Made by a program: the position numbers and the translations under genes
Notes under the pieces: model-generated
Databases searched by the model: none
Seen by the model: only the letters and a program-made list of their open reading frames with translations
Told to the model about the DNA's origin: nothing
From: Cercis canadensis
Taxonomy: Eukaryota > Streptophyta > Magnoliopsida > Fabales > Fabaceae
Length of the DNA stretch: 64,000 nt
Direction: 5' to 3'
NCBI GenBank assembly: GCA_003255065.1
Contig: QAOA01004184.1
Location: 156,805 to 220,804 of the forward strand
Part shown: positions 11,301-23,757 of the stretch, in pieces
Position numbering within the stretch: position 1 is the stretch's first letter
Layout: each line of letters begins with the position of its first letter

Positions 11301-14300
11301 GCCCCCTTGAACCAAGCTCAAGGTATCAGCTTGGACAACCCGTACTTTATCCAAGAGGTCTCCAATTCCATCACATTGGATTGCACTGAGAGCAAATGCA
11401 GTCATCTGTTTCACCTTTGTCCACAGACCCTGACCAATTTCAATCCCTCCAACTTCAACAACAACAGACCCGTCCCATAAAATACTTACCTTTCCTGGAG
11501 TTGGTCTCAGAGTCACATGATATACAGCAGGTACTCGAGATATGCCCCTTTTCTTCCAATTGTTAGTCTTGTTAAACTCTTTCACCATTTCAGTCCTCTG
11601 GTCAAAGGTTGAAGAAACAGCTAACTCATTCCATATTGAAGGCAAGGTATACTCAAGAAGTTCACCTGAAGCACCCTCAAAGAAAGAGCAGAGACTTTTG
11701 TATGTGTGGAAATTAATGCTTCTGACGGTATCTACATCAATAGAAAGAGCAGAAGCTACATGTTCTATTACAGCTTCAGCAATAAATGATCCCTGCACGT
11801 CCCCAGGGGCCCTCATTGCTGATCTACTAGGATGATTTGTTTTGCATACCTTTATATCAAAAGATAGAGCACCCCAGTCATACTTTTTAAGTGATTCGAT
11901 TATGTTCTGTGGCATTACTGAACTTACATCCACATATATCCCTGCATCAATCAATATCTCAAGCTGCAATGCGGTAATTTTCCCATTAGTCTTAAATCCC
12001 ACATTATAAGTTATCTTCATGGGATGTCTTCCTCCAGCCATTATCATATCTGTCTTGCGATCCATATACATCCTGACAGGGCAGCGTAACTTCTGCGCTG
12101 CAAGGGCACATGTTGTAGCAACCTGAAAGATCTGAATATAAGTACTTGCACTAAATTGTTATCCAAACACTATAGACTGTCAATTTTCTTGCCACAAATC
12201 TGCTGAACAATTAAATCTTTACCATCTTACAGGAAGGTGGTAGAGAAAACGAGGGGCTAAAGCACATAATAATTGGAAATATGAATGAAGGAAATATACA
12301 TGTCTAGAGGATCAAGATTATTGTACTACACTTAATGGAGGTCATAGTTATAGAGTAGTGAAGCGAAGCGAAGCTATTAACATGGGTGTTTTAGAAGGAT
12401 GTCACTATCTGACATAAGCTCCTCTATTTAGTTGACTGGAATCATCTACAGGTATATTATTTCCTGATTATTTTCAGTCACTGCTCCATAAAACTAACAG
12501 CGCACACTGTCTCGTGTTAAGGGCAATTAAGTGATAATATCTTGCCTTACAAATACATATCGCACCTATATCTAAATCATACATGCTAACCTTTCAACAA
12601 TTCATGTTATTCTTACGCAGCAAATTACAAAATATTATATTTGCCATATGCTCAGGGTCTAGAGATGCTCAATTTGGATTCTTTTAGGCCAACATAATAA
12701 TAACCATCACTTCATCAATTCACAATAGCTTTATATTAATGAAAACAAAATGATATTTCATCTATAGAAAAAATAAATACATGTTTATTATATAATTGTT
12801 GCATTATATTTCACATTAGATTATATTATTATTGCTATCCTTGCTATCTCCTCCAACCCTTAGTTATTTATACCGCTTTGAAGGTATGGTCAGTTTAAAC
12901 ATAGCTCGGAGTTTGCACGTGTTTTTAATCCTATTCAGAACATACAACACTAAAGGGAAAACCCTGTGCGCACAACCTAAGCAAGTATGAGAAGAAATAT
13001 CCCACATGGTCCAATTTATGTCAGTGATAATCAGAACCAAACAGATCAGGTCTCCTTTTTCCTTGTTATACAAAGAAGAAAGTCCATGGCAATAATGCTT
13101 ATCTTACAGAATATTAGTGAGTCCAAACAACAGAAAATTTACAGTTCACATCTACACTAAACAATATTTATTTCGGAAGAGAAAACGTACAGATCTAATG
13201 ATGAGGTAATAATATTGTCAAAATATAATATAGAACAGGATACTTACAGCATTGGCTTTGATGGCCTTTCCACCAAAACCTCCACCAACCCTTCTCGAAA
13301 TTACACGAACATTATGTTCAGGAATGCCAAGGCATCTTGCTATAGTAGAATGTGTAGACTCAGGCCATTGACTTGAACTGTAAACCACCATGCAGTTGTC
13401 TTCATCTGGCACAGCAAGTGCGGTTTGTGTCTCCATATAGAAATAGTATTGAGATGGTAGTCTGATCTGAATTTCACATCATTCATACAAATATAGAAAG
13501 AGATGTCAACAGCTCCAAATACTGACAGAAAGAATGCATGCTTGAAATTGATAGAAGGGTATAAATTTGCTGGATTAATTTATAACCATTTCAACATGGA
13601 TTATTTGGCAGCAAACCTTCGAGGGAAAACCATGGTAGAAGGGAACAAAGTACGATAGACAAGGGAGAGGGGAAATAAAGGGTAAATAAATATAATTCAT
13701 GTACCTCAGCAGAATGAATCTTGTGATCTGCTTCAGCCATTCCTTTTGATATATCACCAACATGTTTTGGGCAGAGAACTAGAGGAACTTCAAAAAGGCT
13801 AGATTTATTAATAGCCTCTTCCACAGATAGAATTGGTGGTTCAAGATTCTCAATATCATAATCAACAACTGCAGAGTTTGCAGCCAGATTTGCAAGTTTC
13901 TGAGTATCTGCAACCTGTAAAAGTCATCAGGTGACTAAAATTGAAACAGGAGATAATATGTTTCTGGACCAAAACGAGGAAGTCAAGCAGTCAAGCACTC
14001 ACCACAAAGGCAAGGCGTTCACCAACACATTTAGCAATCTCATCCGCAAATAAAGGTTCAACATCGAATACAGTGTTAGATCCAACGTTATCCCCACCTA
14101 TGGGAATATCTTTACTTGAAATAATTCCCCTCACTCCATCCAGTTGCAGTTCAGGCTTGAGCTTTATATTCTTTATCCGTGCCAAAGGTTTTGTGCTATA
14201 AATGAATGCTCCATGGAGGCAATTTGTTGGAGAAGGAATGTCATCCACGAATACAGCCTCACCTATATGATTTATTCATAAAATGATCACGTCTTACTAA

Positions 14301-17300
14301 ACTAAACAACAATACACGACTAAAATATGAAAGGTCATAATTTACAAGCAGCAAAACAGGAGAAAATAAGCAGAGCTTATCAGACATGGACTAGTTGAAC
14401 TTGAAAGCATGGAAAATGTGAGATATGTCAACATTCAATCACAATTATCTTGATTTTAGCTAGATGGTAAATTAGTGGCATTAGGATACGAAAACAGATC
14501 CATGACTACTTGGAACCAAGAAACTTGAAAGGGGTTTTTCAATTAAAGTCGTCTTGACTTTAGCTAGATGGTAATCAGTGACATAGATTCCAAAATATGG
14601 ATCTAAGATTGCTTACATCCAAGAACATGGGAAATGGGTTTTTCAGTCAAAAATATTTTGACTTTAGATACATGGTAATCGGTGATATCAGGATGCAAAA
14701 GAATGAATCTACAACTGTTTTAAACCAAGAGAAGGGGAAGGAAGAAGTGGAAAGTATTTAGAGGATAACAGATCGTTCTCAAGTGTTTGCTTACTATAAG
14801 CCTTGAAGGAAAAAAGAGAAACATACTATTTTTCTCATGACAAAGTCGTTGATGTCAAAAATAGTAAAGAAGTTTATTTGAAGAAAATTGCCCACCTGTA
14901 TAATGTAAAATTTCATGTTGTTTACTGCTTTCAAATGTCAATTAGAATTATAAGAAAAGGATGAATGCTGATGGTACAAAACAAACCTGAAGCTTGTAAT
15001 GCTGATCCAGCCTTGATTATTGGCTCTCCAATAGGACGATACTCACTACCTGATTGAATGACTTGCTTTCCAGACGACAGTATAGTTGCAATTTTGTCAT
15101 GACAGTTCTCTTCCATTTCAGAGGTGGCTCTCATGAATGAAAAACCAGTATATCCATTTAAGTAGCTATTAGTTATTTTATCAGGTTGATCAATGAAGGG
15201 GCAAAAGAACTCAAAAAGAAAACCAGATGCCAAGCTTGTGCGATAAGCTGTTCTCGAAGTTCCATCTTCAGGTACAACATTAGTTGCAAGCATGTTGATA
15301 GCTTCATATAGAATGCTAAAATTTAGCGGCTTTCCTTCTAAAAGTTCCTCCACCTTCCTTGCTCTAATTGCATGTTTAGTCCCATAAGCACCAAAACACA
15401 GCCTACAAGTATCTATTATGACTCCACCAGAATCTTTGCATGGAGCCACCTCAGCCAAGAAAGCAGCATTTAAATAAGGCAAAGCATTTCCAAGAGGTCG
15501 AGGAGCAGCTCGGTAAGTTTCAAAGAGGAATTTGCTTGTGTGTTCTGGAGAAGCACTTATATTGTAATTCCAACTTTGAATCTTAATGCTTAAAAGCAAA
15601 CTTTCGGAACCTAATGGTGGTCTTTCCAGAAACTCCTCAAGTGTTAGCCTTTCAAACTGTGTCCCAGTCATTATGTGAACCACTGAGTCCACAGCAAGGA
15701 GTATTGTAGCAATATCTGAAGGAAAGTGTTTCCTTTGTGCCATCACTAAATTTCCACCTATACTAGCTGTGTTTCGAATAAATCCTGAGGCAATTTTACC
15801 CATATGATCAGCAATTTTTTCAAGTATCATCTTCTTCTCTGTGGGAAAGTCACATCTGCATTCTTGCTTTAGATTTTCAATAGCTTTAGATATTGTCACT
15901 GCTGCTCCAATTTCAATTCCTGTTGGATCCTTTCTGATGATTGAGAGTTCGGAAATGCCCCTTAGATCAATATACTTATCATAGCCTTCTGTATCTTTGT
16001 AATAACCCATACCTGTATTACTAACAACTAGTTTTGTCCGGGTTCCAGTGGTATGGTTTAATTTCAGTAAGCTCTGAAGCTCCTCTAGAGTAGTAGGATT
16101 GTGCCAACTTTGTTTTTTTGAAGCCAAAAACACATCAGGCTTGATTTCCTCCTTTAAAAATGTGGGAAATCCACGTCCATTTTGATTATAGTCATATTTA
16201 GGCAACCTACTAAGCTTTACTTCCTTGCTCTCTCCCTTTCTCCAAAAAGAGTTGAACCCCAAATCCTCCATATCAACATCAGCTGCAAAGCTTTTGCAGG
16301 CATCAGCAATGGGTCGATATCCAGTACAGCGACAAAGGTTCCCTGCAATAGCCTTTTCAGCCTCTGCAACTGACACTTTTGAAAACCCAGAAGGGGGTTG
16401 TGGGTGATCGCTCTTCTCAGCATTGACAAGAGCCCCATAGAGTGAAACACACATTCCAGGAGTACAAAAACCACATTGAGTCCCATAAAATCCCGCAACT
16501 CTTTCATGTATTGGATGGTATCCATCTTTACTATTTCCAAGGCCTTCACTTGTTGTAATTGAACACCCATGTATACTGCAAACTAGTGTGAGACATGAAC
16601 TTGCTGTAAAATCCTCAACTTGGTCAAGAACAGGATCATATTTGGATATTAAAACAACACAAGCACCACAACCACCTGAAATCAACCATGACAAAAGCAT
16701 TAATTAACAAGTTGAAGAAATTTTGAGGATTATCAAAAACCAACATCAAGACAACTAAAAGAGACCGCCTTTGTCCATCATGTTAATGAGGAAGTGTCAG
16801 AAAAATAAGAGGGAGGAGATCTTATCATTTCTGAATTTTGTTTCAACCAACATCTATGTTAGTCTGAACCAGAATTTCATCCACATAGCCAAAACAAATA
16901 AATACTTGGAATTAGTACAAGCTGGTATATGATGATTTTTTTTTTTTCCATTTGACGCAAATTCATAAAATGTCAGATTAACATCCACAGAATTTTGAAA
17001 AATCATTCCAAGACCACGAAACCCATTAAGGATTTTATCTAGTTGACATCAAAAATCATGAAAAATATGCTACCAACATCCAAAGAATTTGGAAACCCCC
17101 TCAATTATATTCCAGATATATGCCAAAACCAAACACTGGAATCTCAAAACAAACATAGAACAGATTCAGCATCAAGCAACAGTTTGTATATTGTAAAGAA
17201 AAAATCTCAAAAATCCATATCCATTAAGGATTTTAAATAAAATATAATACAGCAAACTACCCAGTTGAACAATTAACCATTTTGTAACAAAAATCTGAAT

Positions 17301-17464
17301 AATGAGAACAGACCTTCACCACAGCCAAGCTTCACACTCTTGAAGCGAGTCTGGGAACGCAAGAACTCCAGCAAAGTAGTTGAAGGGTCAATGTTAGTGA
17401 GCTCAAACCTTTCCCCATTAACAGCAAAAAGCAAAGTTCCCTTTTTTTCTCTGTTCTCCTCCAT
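8347..17464 (-). CDS. Aldehyde oxidase, complete gene (AO-B), 10 exons
   Basis: A molybdo-flavoenzyme that oxidises aldehydes to acids with O2; plant members act in the cytosol on substrates such as abscisic aldehyde or indole-3-acetaldehyde. Which one applies here cannot be read. Exons: 17314-17464, 14987-16675, 14003-14262, 13705-13914, 13248-13466, 11157-12122, 10106-10201, 9831-9929, 9414-9603, 8347-8564. All introns are GT-AG and the sum is 4098 nt, 1365 residues. The first [2Fe-2S] cluster uses C48, C53, C56 and C78; the second uses C117, C120, C164 and C166. The FAD domain has IRNTASIGGNL. Molybdenum-site motifs are GGGFGGK (exon 5), GGIEIGQGL and GSTTSE (exon 6), and the catalytic glutamate lies in GEPPLLL (exon 10). 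Odd points: part of exon 6 is present twice around the N at 10829, and a copia LTR begins 54 bp after the stop. Confidence 0.93.
10283..11375. repeat. 546-bp direct duplication around N at 10829 (contig overlap)
   Basis: Bases 10283-10828 repeat as 10830-11375, with the single N at 10829 between them. I noticed one mismatch (C at about 10319 against T at 10866). The segment covers part of intron 6 and the 3' 219 bases of exon 6 of AO-B. AO-C has the segment once. This is best read as two overlapping contigs that were joined and not merged. Confidence 0.92.
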
Positions 17465-20400
17465 TTCTTTGAAGCACCCAAGTTCAGCAACTGGTTTCTG
17501 AAAGACTCCAAACTCTGCTCAAGTGGGCGAGAAAATAAAAGATGGAGAAAGCTTCCACTTGAAGATGTCATCGTCAAACAATAATCTTTTATATAATTCA
17601 ATTCTTTGTGAATTAAATAATAGAGAGAGATTAGAGTCCCCTGTTTCAGTCTCTGCATTATTTTGTTGCAGGAATAAAATAGTGATTGGCAAAGACGTAG
17701 GATTTTTATGATTCTAATAGTAAACGCAAAGAAAGGTTAACTTCTTTTGGTAGACGGCGCAACACGTCGGGATTTGAAGGGTAAGGTGAGAGAGTGAGAC
17801 ATTGTATTGGTTGGACCATGGGTTTTTTCTTCCTTTGAGTGGGACAAAATATTAAATAGATATATCTATTGCACCCAACAAAATTGACTCCCATGCATTG
17901 CATTTTGAATACTCGTTAAAATATAGTACTAAAAATAAAAGGAAATGAGTATGTTTATATTTTATTGTGTTAATTTTACATCTTATTTAATATTTAAATA
18001 TGATATAGATTAAATTACTCTTATTTAGTATAAAAAGTTTTACATATTAGATGAGGTAAAAGTAGAATTATACAAATAAATAATATCACCATTTATTAAA
18101 TTTAAATATTGCTTTATTAGATAAAGGATAATTTTATCTATATAATAAATTTTTAATAAATAATGTGGGACATTAGTAATAGTGAGTATCTTTAAAAAAA
18201 ATACTTATTAAATAATGAAAAAATTATTTTGGGCTTCATTTTTTTTTAAAGACTCCCTAATGTGTCAAGTACTTGATTTCTTTGCAAGTGAAAAAGGAGA
18301 TGCTTAACGAACTAAGTGGTTATTAGAGTTGAGAGAATCAATTGTTGTTGAAAATAATATTATGGTTAGGAATAACAGTGTTTTCTAAATTTATTGTTAA
18401 TTCAGTATTTTAAGTTGAGAGAATTTAAAGATTGTGAAAGAGATTAAAGGAAAGGAAAAATGATAGTTAACAGTACTATGAATTATCTGAAAGGCAAGGA
18501 AAAATTATACATATACATGTGCAAATTTGTATATTGTGAAGTTAAATAATATGTAAATAATTAGACTCAATGGAAATAAAAGATGAAAATTTTTAAAATT
18601 ATAAAACGGAAAATGGCTGGCCCACATGGTTATGGCACCTATGGGAACTAGCTCGTTTTTATACCTAATAAAAAAAAAAACAAGAAATGCATGCATGCAG
18701 TCAGGTCATTCATATTTCAATTAGACTAGAGTTATTGTTTACGAATTTGCAAATCACACTTTTTTTTTTCTTATATATATATACTTATACAAATAACAAC
18801 ATTTAAATTGAATTAAGCTCACATTAAACCTAATTAAACTTTTTCTGTACATCTAATGGAAGCTTGGTTCAACGGTGAGAAACTAAAACTCTTCGCTTAA
18901 TGGCTTGAGTTCAAAGTTATGAGAGTTCATTGGTAAGATATCTCATGTAAGCCTACCGTTTGGTTCTGACGTAGCTCAACCATGCAATTCTTAAATTTTT
19001 GTTCATAAGAAGAAATTTTTTTTATACAACTAAAAAGAATTCTTCATCAAATAAATAATGTTATATTATGATTAGATTAAAATTAGGTCGATTCTTCATT
19101 CAATAACTTGAGTTTAAAACTATGAGAATTTATTGGTAAGACATTTCACGTAAACCTTAGCTACCATTTGGTTTGGCATAACTTGGTTGGTTCTTAAATT
19201 TATGTTCATAACGAGAAAAAAATTTCCTATACAAGTCAAATTTTCTTCATCTTATACACATGTGCAATTAATCATTTCTCTTTCAACTATGAGTATGATA
19301 GTCTCACATAAGTTGTTTACACCATTCGTATATCAGAATAGTTGTACAGTCCATAATTAATCAATTGACACAAGTTCCAATCAGAAAGAAATAAAAATAA
19401 AAAAAACTTAACTAGTGCATGCATACATATGTGCGTGTTAAGAGTAAATTACTCGAATCTCTCTTGCATTTAGTTGGTATTATATCTACCTCGATCACTT
19501 CTATTTTAAAAATCTACACTTACCTCCCTTATATTTTGAAAGCAGGTTACACATAAATTCAAACACTAATTGAATCATTAACTCTTCAATTAATCAATAA
19601 ACAAACAAAAAAAATATATAAAACCCTAAAATACTCTTAATAAAACTCAAAAATGGAAAAAATCAATCTTCTTAGCATCTCCAAACAATATCTTTCTCAC
19701 TCAGCTAGAAAGATGATATCTTGTGATGTTTCTCGTCTCTCTTTTCCTCACACTCCAACAATATGCAGCAAGCCACCAAATCTTAGCCAGTGTTTTCCTG
19801 AATGTTGTCATATTAGCAAATTTACTTTACAAAACCCTACCCACCAAAAAAATTCAACTCTCATATACCTGATTTTCTCTCTTTTATTACTCATTTTGTT
19901 TATGTTATATTAATTTAGATATTTTGATAGGATGCTAAATTCTATGGGTTACAATTGACCAAAATGTTTAACTTTAATTCTTAATGAAATCAACTGACAG
20001 GTGGAAATATTTTTCATCTCTTTGATTTTTTATTTTTTTTTCTCATACTTATTTAGATATTTTTCATATTTAATTTGTGATCAATTAAAAAGAAAAAATA
20101 TATTACACTCTAATTGTGCTCTTGCCAGATTTTAATTTTATCTATTTTTATCTTTTACATCAAATACTATTATTTTGTTTGCACATCGTACAATGGGAGA
20201 GACTAGTTACATATAACAACATGAGTTAAAATAAAATAACTATACATTATTAACTACCATATGCATCATAATTATATAGTTGTTGGTTTAGCTAGCAAGG
20301 ATTGAAGCACTTCACTTTTAAGGGTTATGTTTGATTCCCGCTGCTAATAGTCTTATCTAGTAGGCAACTAGTAAGTATTAGTGTAAATTCTCGTTAAGAC

Positions 20401-20820
20401 CTATGACATGCATTAACCCTAGAATGTGATAGCCTTTTTTCACCATAAATTTTTTATTAAAAAAAGTTATTACATACTTGACCAAAATGAGTCATTGTGT
20501 TATTTTATAAGCACATAGCCACAGAATGCTAGAGACACCAAAATCTTGTATGGATACAGAGCCTATATATATAGGTACCCAAGAATGATTCTCCCTTTAT
20601 TTTATAGGTCTTGCAAATTCAGACCCCTTGGTTTTCTCTTTGCAAATTCGAGGAAAGGTTTGTGAGAGAAAAGTTTGAAATTTTCTTTTACTTCAATAGA
20701 AATGGGAGAGACAATGCAGATTTTAATGAATGGAAAATGGAGAAAAAAATTTAAAAGGTTATGTAAAAATTTTGGTGAGGAGGTGTGAGATCTCAGTGAT
20801 ATTCAATAATGGTACTAAGG
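17465..20820. other. AO-B upstream flank, no supported gene
   Basis: AT-rich DNA holding the AO-B promoter region. It is homologous to 35,054-39,810. An 86-codon open frame at 19,653-19,913 is interrupted by a stop in the C copy and is not believed. The sequence near 19,360-19,440 belongs to a segment that recurs at 21,815, 38,236 and 40,415. I see no confident core promoter. Confidence 0.6.
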
Positions 20821-20822
20821 AG

Positions 20823-20833
20823 GAGAGAGAGAG

Positions 20834-20867
<34 letters not shown>
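20823..20867. repeat. GA/TA compound microsatellite
   Basis: A (GA)n tract passes directly into a (TA)n tract of about 14 units. The C copy (near 39,812) keeps only the GA part, so the TA tract has expanded in B or been lost in C. Confidence 0.9.
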
Positions 20868-20870
<3 letters not shown>

Positions 20871-20928
20871 GCAAAACTTGAGAATAATGATGAATGGATA
20901 TGTGTAGTGAGTACTGGCTGGATGAGGT

Positions 20929-21355
20929 TAGTAATAAAACTACACATATATTACATTTTCTAATTTAATTACTTTAATATTATAATTTTTGAAAAATTAA
21001 AAATTAAAAAAAAAATGGTCAAGTGCGAACCACTGGACGTGCCAGCTACTGTTCAGCGTATCTCCATCGGACACACCACATGATAGTTGGCGTGTTCAGC
21101 TTTAATAGATGTCCAATTTCTTTAGTCTCTCTCGCCATGCTTGAAAGAGTAAGGGAATGGGACAAAACTGAACACACCAACTACCATGTGGTATGTCTGA
21201 TGAGAACACGCGCGTGACAGCTGACACGCTTAGTGGTCTCCACTTGATCAAAGTTTTTTTTTTTTTTTAATTTGTAATATTTAAAAAATTAAATTAAGAA
21301 GTGTAATAAATTTATAGTTTTATTATTAAAGTGTAATATCCAAGTCAAACGAGAC
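20929..21355. mobile_element. Foldback MITE
   Basis: A roughly 430-bp element whose two halves are imperfect reverse complements. The left arm has AAAATGGTCAAGTGCGAACC from about 21,011; the right arm has GGTCTCCACTTGATCAAAG ending near 21,251. The outer AT-rich arms also pair (TAATAAAACTA against TAGTTTTATTA). The loop is about 60 bases near 21,105-21,165. The C unit has unrelated sequence at this place, so the insertion followed the segmental duplication or was lost from C. There is no coding capacity. Long inverted arms suggest a Mutator-like or foldback class, which is inference. Confidence 0.8.
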
Positions 21356-22444
21356 TTTTTTGATCGGTATCAGTTAGCATCAGTTTGCAAATCACAAAAC
21401 CGAAACCAGCCCTGCTAACCGATTTTTCGGAAAAATCCTAACCGCGACTAACTGTATAAATCGAATCAAATTGCTTGGTCTATGTCTTTTGACAATGTTT
21501 TGGTGGATCTTTTTGAGTTCTCGATTTGTTCTCACCCTAACTATAGGATGTACCTGCAAAAAGACTCTGTGCTAAATAATGTCAAAACCTTGTGGCCCCA
21601 TTTCCTTTTAAGACTATAACCTTATCCTATTTTATGTACCACATTCATTCTCTCATACGACTGATTTTCCCTTTTGGCTCTCATACAAAACTCATTCTAT
21701 TGCATTATCAGTGTCAATGCTTTTCTGAAATGACTGATTTTTGCAACTTTTTGTTGAATTATTATTAGATGCATTAATGGTAGAGTTGTTTGGGGCCAAT
21801 TATTTTGAATAACATTTAATTAATCAATTGACGCATGTTCCAATCAGAAAGAAAAAATAAAAAAACTTAGCTAGTACATGCATACGTATGAGCGTGTGTC
21901 ATAGGGTAGATTTAGAATAAGCAATTTTCTTCCATGAGAAGATGCAGTGGAGTCTGGTTGTCACTTTCCCTAGTCGGCTCCATTTTCAATTCAAGCTCAA
22001 AGATTGACAAAATCATAAGAAATAAAAAATTTAAGAGTAAATTATTTTAATCTCTCTTGCATTTAACTGATATTATACATACTTTTTTTTTTTTTCTATT
22101 TTGAAAACCTACAGTTACGTCTCTTATATTTTTTTTTTTGGAAGCAAAATAGTAGTAAGAATATATTACTCTAATATTATTGTGTAAAATGTCAATGACA
22201 TACTTAGAATCCCACAGTAAAATTGGCAGAGACTCACCTAGTGAATTACCTTCAATATATATATATAGGCTATTTCTCTTTGAGCTAAAATAATGTTAAT
22301 GTAAATCTTTCGAGTCAATATATATCTTGATCCCCTGTCAGAAATACAGCTAGATTACTTATTTTCTAATTGAATTCTTAGGAAAGATGTGTGAAATATT
22401 ATAAAGTTTGCCAATTTTATTTATTTATTTGACTTTTTTATCAG
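21356..22444. other. Duplicated intergenic DNA with recurrent segment R
   Basis: Homologous to 39,970-41,045. It contains a piece (about 21,470-21,600) with a short protein-like frame shared with 40,092-40,250 but with no family I recognise. It also contains segment R (about 21,815-22,230), which recurs at 38,236, 40,415 and 46,612. No gene is supported. Confidence 0.6.
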
Positions 22445-22669
22445 GTTGAACACCAAGCCTCAGTCTGCCCCTTGCGTCTAATCTCATGACGCTTTTGCGG
22501 TAATATGGTTCAAGCTGAAAGTTGTGCTATGGACTACCGAGACAAAATAAGAGGATTATTTGAGCATCAGAGTATTTGTGGGTCTAGACTGCCCCATGTG
22601 ATTCTTGTGGGCGTTCAGTGATGTTGAAGGATATGGACATACACCAGATTGCAGTTCATCAAAAAGGTT
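22445..22669 (+). pseudogene. TRAFD1-like zinc-finger exon, broken copy
   Basis: The B-unit counterpart of the exon at 41,046-41,270. It shows an AG acceptor and a TRAF-type zinc-finger reading frame. An in-frame TGA near 22,493 replaces a cysteine codon that is present in the C copy. One base is also lost near 22,589 (GGTCTAGACTGC against GGTCTAGGACTGC). It is an isolated exon fragment with no neighbouring exons found. Confidence 0.75.
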
Positions 22670-22671
22670 GA

Positions 22672-23757
22672 TGTTCATACTCCTTGCTTCTTATTTATTG
22701 AACTTACAGGAATCTGGGCAATAAAATAAAATGAAAAAGAAACTTGTGGAAAGAATGTGGAGGAGGGAGTTCTGCAACTTGTAATTTGTGTAATTGATTG
22801 TGAATGTATAAAATTGTCTGATCTTATGTGCCAGAAAAAAAAAATAATAAAAAGAATTATTGATCATTTGATGTACCAAGAGTTGTCTATCATATGTAGT
22901 CGTGTAACTTGAGATATGTCAGCATTTGTTAATCCTGCTCATTTGTTTGTTTTGGAATTGAAACTTGACAACATTCGTTTGGGCAATGTTTCTCTTGTTG
23001 CCCTTTTAATAAGTAAGTAAATTAAAGTAGAATTCTGAGCTTAAGTTGTATAAGTAAGATTAGAAAATAATGTATTGTTGTACTGTAAAGCTTTGAACTT
23101 CTGTGCAAATAAGCTCTTTCACTGCCAAAAGCCGAAAATTCCCTAGCAAAATAATCTGATGTTATGGAATTGGTTTTTTCAAGTTGTTTTGGGCTAGTTT
23201 CTTAAATCAATTATTATTGTGTTCAACTATGATCTTGAATTATAAGCACTTATAGCATAATTAATCTAGAATATCTACAAAAAAAAAAAATGGAGGTTTT
23301 AGGCTCAAATTTTCATTCTTCTTTATTCCGCAATTTCTACTAAGAATTTACTTGCACCATAACAAACAAGTGAGTGTGTCATGAAAGTCCCTTTTAAATA
23401 TCCAAATTAATCAAATCCAAGTCCAAGTATCCCATTCTACAAGCTACATGGACAGCAAGACATTTCTACTCAGACTCAGCCATATGTTCGCGTGTGTGCA
23501 TAAATGTGATACTTGTGTTAATAACAAGTATGGGAAAGTTCAACAACTTGCTGCAAAGTTGCATAGATGTTCCCTCTTGTTATTTGTGGGATTTTAATTT
23601 CCACATAAATGTGATAATAGCAAAAAATAGAAAGTTGTACCCAAATTTTCTTGTATCAACTTAATTTCCACAAATGTAGGACGACATTGTCTGAGGAACA
23701 CATAATTACTTGGAAGTCACTGTCCAGAATATGTAAGGACTGAAACCCTCTCACTTG
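22672..23757. other. Duplicated intergenic DNA, no gene
   Basis: Homologous to 41,274-42,594 and lacking a segment of about 250 bp that is present in the C unit (about 41,915-42,170). Short open frames here are not conserved between the two copies. Confidence 0.6.

Larger units (their letters stand above)
8293..23757. repeat. Segmental duplication, B unit
   Basis: This stretch, covering AO-B and its 5' flank, is colinear with 26,408-42,594, which covers AO-C and its flank. Coding and intron sequences are nearly the same. Differences in the flank are block-like. B alone has the MITE (20,929-21,355), a longer TA tract and 18,495-18,685. C alone has 36,001-37,436, about 38,055-38,235 and about 41,915-42,170. 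The B side also lacks about 110 bp at 19,438 that is present at about 38,330-38,450. Confidence 0.9.

Noticed and set aside
11542-11835. 97-codon plus-strand frame, also at 29,115-29,408
   Set aside because: Antisense shadow of AO exon 6. Its conservation is explained by the AO protein on the other strand.
19653-19913. 86-codon frame with a hydrophobic end in the AO-B flank
   Set aside because: The paralogous sequence near 38,664 has an early stop, and no domain or signal is recognised.
20730-20963. 77-codon frame through the GA/TA microsatellite
   Set aside because: Kept open by the simple repeat (alternating Tyr-Ile); the tract is missing in the C copy.
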